A model generated the notes under the pieces. The model searched no databases. It worked only from the letters and a program-made list of their open reading frames with translations, and was not told the origin of the DNA. This document shows, one piece after another, positions 5,837 through 6,592 of a stretch of 6,592 nt of DNA; position 1 is the first letter of the stretch, and every line of letters starts with the position of its first letter. The position numbers and the translations under genes were made by a program. The DNA comes from Lentimicrobiaceae bacterium (GTDB taxonomy: Bacteria; Bacteroidota; Bacteroidia; Bacteroidales; WCHB1-69): assembly GCA_009787485.1 (NCBI GenBank), contig WQWP01000123.1, forward strand, positions 1 through 6,592, written 5' to 3'.

Positions 5837-6154
5837 GTAATTCTTTAACTGTATCAGATTCGTTTTTTGAAGGAAAGATTTGTACTAATTTCAAGGGTAA
5901 AAATAGTGCTTCGGCGAGTGTTTTTTTGTCAAATTGGACTATTTTCAGTGCCTTTTTTGCTGTTTTTGACCAAAAACACAACTTGACAAATTTTATTAAT
6001 ATGCTAATATTGAAATATATAGATTTTTTAACTTTTCAAAAGGGGTAAAAAAGGGGCTTTTTCGCGTATCTCGCGCGCTCGTAACATATCAGCAAAAAAA
6101 ATACATTTTTGATTTTGAACGGTTAAATTTAATTTTGATTGGTTAATATTTTTT
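5837..6154. other. Gene-poor AT-rich stretch inside the element
   Basis: No convincing gene. It holds the palindrome TGTTTTTG-AC-CAAAAACA (5961-5978), flanking inverted copies TTTGTCAA (5925-5932) and TTGACAAA (5983-5990), two AAAAGGGG runs (6038-6056), and a GC-rich spot TCGCG-tatc-TCGCG (6062-6075). A minus-strand frame of 67 codons (5832-6035) is open but has no ATG. Near-direct repeats of the form TTTTGAnnGGTTAA occur at 6113-6126 and 6133-6146. It is probably decayed element DNA. Confidence 0.45.
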
Positions 6155-6337
6155 TTAACAGAAAAGAGAAAGCCTAAAGACTTCCCCTTTTTCTGCCAAA
6201 ACGGAATAAATGCTGCTTACTTTAAAGATGTTTGTTTTTGATTGTTGGTCAATCTTTCCATGTTTAAACCTTACTCTAATCTCTTTAAGGTCTAATGTGT
6301 CCGATTTCTCGGATAAAGTTAAATAAATTGTTGCCAT
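6155..6337 (-). pseudogene. Tyrosine integrase remnant: N-terminal arm DNA-binding domain
   Basis: The frame encodes 60 aa from ATG 6337. MATIYLTLSEK, DLKEIRVRFKHGKIDQQ and SKTNIF (to about residue 38) resemble the three-strand arm-type DNA-binding domain that opens Bacteroidota tyrosine integrases. The later residues (KVSSIYSVLAEKG onward) lose the resemblance and a TAA stops the frame at 6155-6157. The SAM-like and catalytic domains with the R-H-R-Y residues are absent from the window. A frame shifted at about 6201 stays open to 6028 and begins FWQKKGK, so a frameshift may be part of the damage. A full integrase has around 400 residues, so this is a relic. Its place beside the tRNA-Leu gene is where an island integrase is expected. 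It could instead be a small unrelated protein. Confidence 0.55.
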
Positions 6338-6410
6338 AATGCAGTAATTTAAAATATGTTAATATTAGACACGCCAATGAAATGGAATGTCCTTGAATAA
6401 ATAAAATTCG

Positions 6411-6443
6411 GATTAAGTGGGGGTTTTCGGGGGATTTGCCTAA
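6411..6443. repeat. G-rich dispersed repeat, copy 3
   Basis: GATTAAGTGGGGG, then ttttcgg and GGGATTTGCCTAA. It is the closest relative of 4551-4582 and lies 6 bases from the hairpin downstream of tRNA-Leu. Its G-runs (five, five and shorter) are again oriented with G on the plus strand. Confidence 0.55.
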
Positions 6444-6449
6444 GGCAAC

Positions 6450-6486
6450 AAACACTAACAACCTGTTAATCGTGCTGTTAGTGTTT
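6450..6486 (-). terminator. Hairpin downstream of tRNA-Leu, probable terminator
   Basis: AAACACTAACA (6450-6460) pairs perfectly over 11 bp with TGTTAGTGTTT (6476-6486) around a 15-nt loop. It begins 7 bases after the tRNA 3' end in the direction of transcription. Stem and loop lengths and spacing are the same as in the hairpin at 4975-5011, but three stem positions differ with matching changes on the other arm (TGC/GCA versus CAC/GTG), so the pairing is conserved rather than the sequence. Confidence 0.6.
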
Positions 6487-6490
6487 CGGT

Positions 6491-6505
6491 AAGTGCCCAG
6501 GACAA
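6491..6505. other. Right att-like site in the tRNA-Leu 3' end
   Basis: AAGTGCCCAGGACAA overlaps the tRNA by 12 bases (6494-6505) and repeats perfectly at 5016-5030. Because the repeat includes the acceptor strand and discriminator, insertion leaves the tRNA functional, as is usual for tRNA-targeting integrases. Confidence 0.65.
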
Positions 6506-6577
6506 GAGTCGAACTTGCACGAGAGTCCTCTCACTACCCCCTCAAAGTAGCGTGTCTACCAATTCCACCACCTGGGC
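6494..6577 (-). tRNA. tRNA-Leu (anticodon GAG)
   Basis: This 84-nt class II tRNA has acceptor arms GCCCAGG (6571-6577) and CCTGGGC (6495-6501), discriminator A (6494), D-loop sequence AATTGGTAGA, anticodon stem CTACT/GGTAG around loop TTGAGGG (anticodon GAG, reading CUC/CUU), a long variable arm GAGAG-GA-CTCTC, and T-arm GCAAG-TTCGACT-CTTGT. The long variable arm and the D-loop are leucine-like. CCA is not encoded (CTT follows), so it must be added by enzyme. Only 15 bases remain upstream in the window, so no promoter can be assigned. All stems pair, so the gene appears functional despite serving as an integration site. Confidence 0.95.
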
Positions 6578-6592
6578 AAAGCAGGCGGCGAA

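Larger units (their letters stand above)
5016..6505. mobile_element. Putative degenerate integrated element at tRNA-Leu
   Basis: The interval is bounded by perfect 15-bp direct repeats of the tRNA-Leu 3' end and contains a toxin-antitoxin-like pair, an integrase N-terminal remnant at the tRNA-proximal end, and otherwise gene-poor AT-rich DNA. Insertion into the 3' end of a leucine tRNA is known for Bacteroides NBU1, so the target is plausible for the phylum. No complete integrase, excisionase or mobilisation gene is visible, so the element should not move by itself. Island status is inference from the repeats, the tRNA and the remnant taken together. Confidence 0.55.

Noticed and set aside
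5832..6035. Open minus-strand frame of 67 codons ending ..KTLAEALFLPLKLVQIF..VKELH
   Set aside because: It has no ATG, starts after a TGA, matches no family I recognise, and lies in AT-rich DNA where open frames arise by chance. It may be decayed coding DNA.

Overview
The window looks like chromosomal DNA of a member of the Bacteroidota. It is AT-rich. Its largest gene is an outer-membrane TonB-dependent receptor with the N-terminal carboxypeptidase-regulatory-like extension typical of that phylum, several promoters resemble the phylum's -7 element (TAnnTTTG), and the integrase remnant is of the arm-domain type common there. Genus or species cannot be told from this stretch.

Layout. 1-299: no gene; a cluster of four small GC-rich hairpins (13-152) and two AT-rich inverted repeats. 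300-965 (minus): a Uma2-family (DUF820) putative nuclease. 966-1067: a divergent promoter region. 1068-3332 (plus): the TonB-dependent receptor. 3384-4541 (minus): DNA polymerase III delta' subunit, convergent with the receptor. 4542-5015: an intergenic region holding a 158-bp copy of the promoter and first 29 codons of a small antitoxin-like gene, a tandem 11-bp repeat and a long hairpin. 5016-6505: a putative degenerate integrated element. 6494-6577 (minus): tRNA-Leu(GAG), intact, whose 3' end is the proposed integration site.

The most informative part is the right third. A perfect 15-bp repeat of the tRNA-Leu 3' end occurs at 5016-5030 and 6491-6505, which is the signature of site-specific integration into a tRNA gene. 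Between the two copies lie a small antitoxin-like gene (5619-5765, 48 aa) and a PIN-domain toxin (5212-5616), two bases apart and probably one transcription unit. Next to the tRNA, where an integrase normally sits, is a 60-codon remnant resembling the N-terminal arm DNA-binding domain of Bacteroidota tyrosine integrases. Each 15-bp copy is flanked at the same distance by an 11-bp-stem, 15-nt-loop hairpin, and the two hairpins differ by compensating changes. My reading is a shrunken genomic island of about 1.5 kb in which the toxin-antitoxin pair survives and the integrase has decayed.

The 158-bp block (4582-4739 and 5679-5836, one mismatch) carries the antitoxin promoter and N-terminal codons. 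One copy sits inside the island; the other lies directly upstream of, and on the same strand as, the delta' gene, so that gene may be transcribed from a duplicated toxin-antitoxin promoter. Product names rest on motif recognition by eye; no database search was possible.
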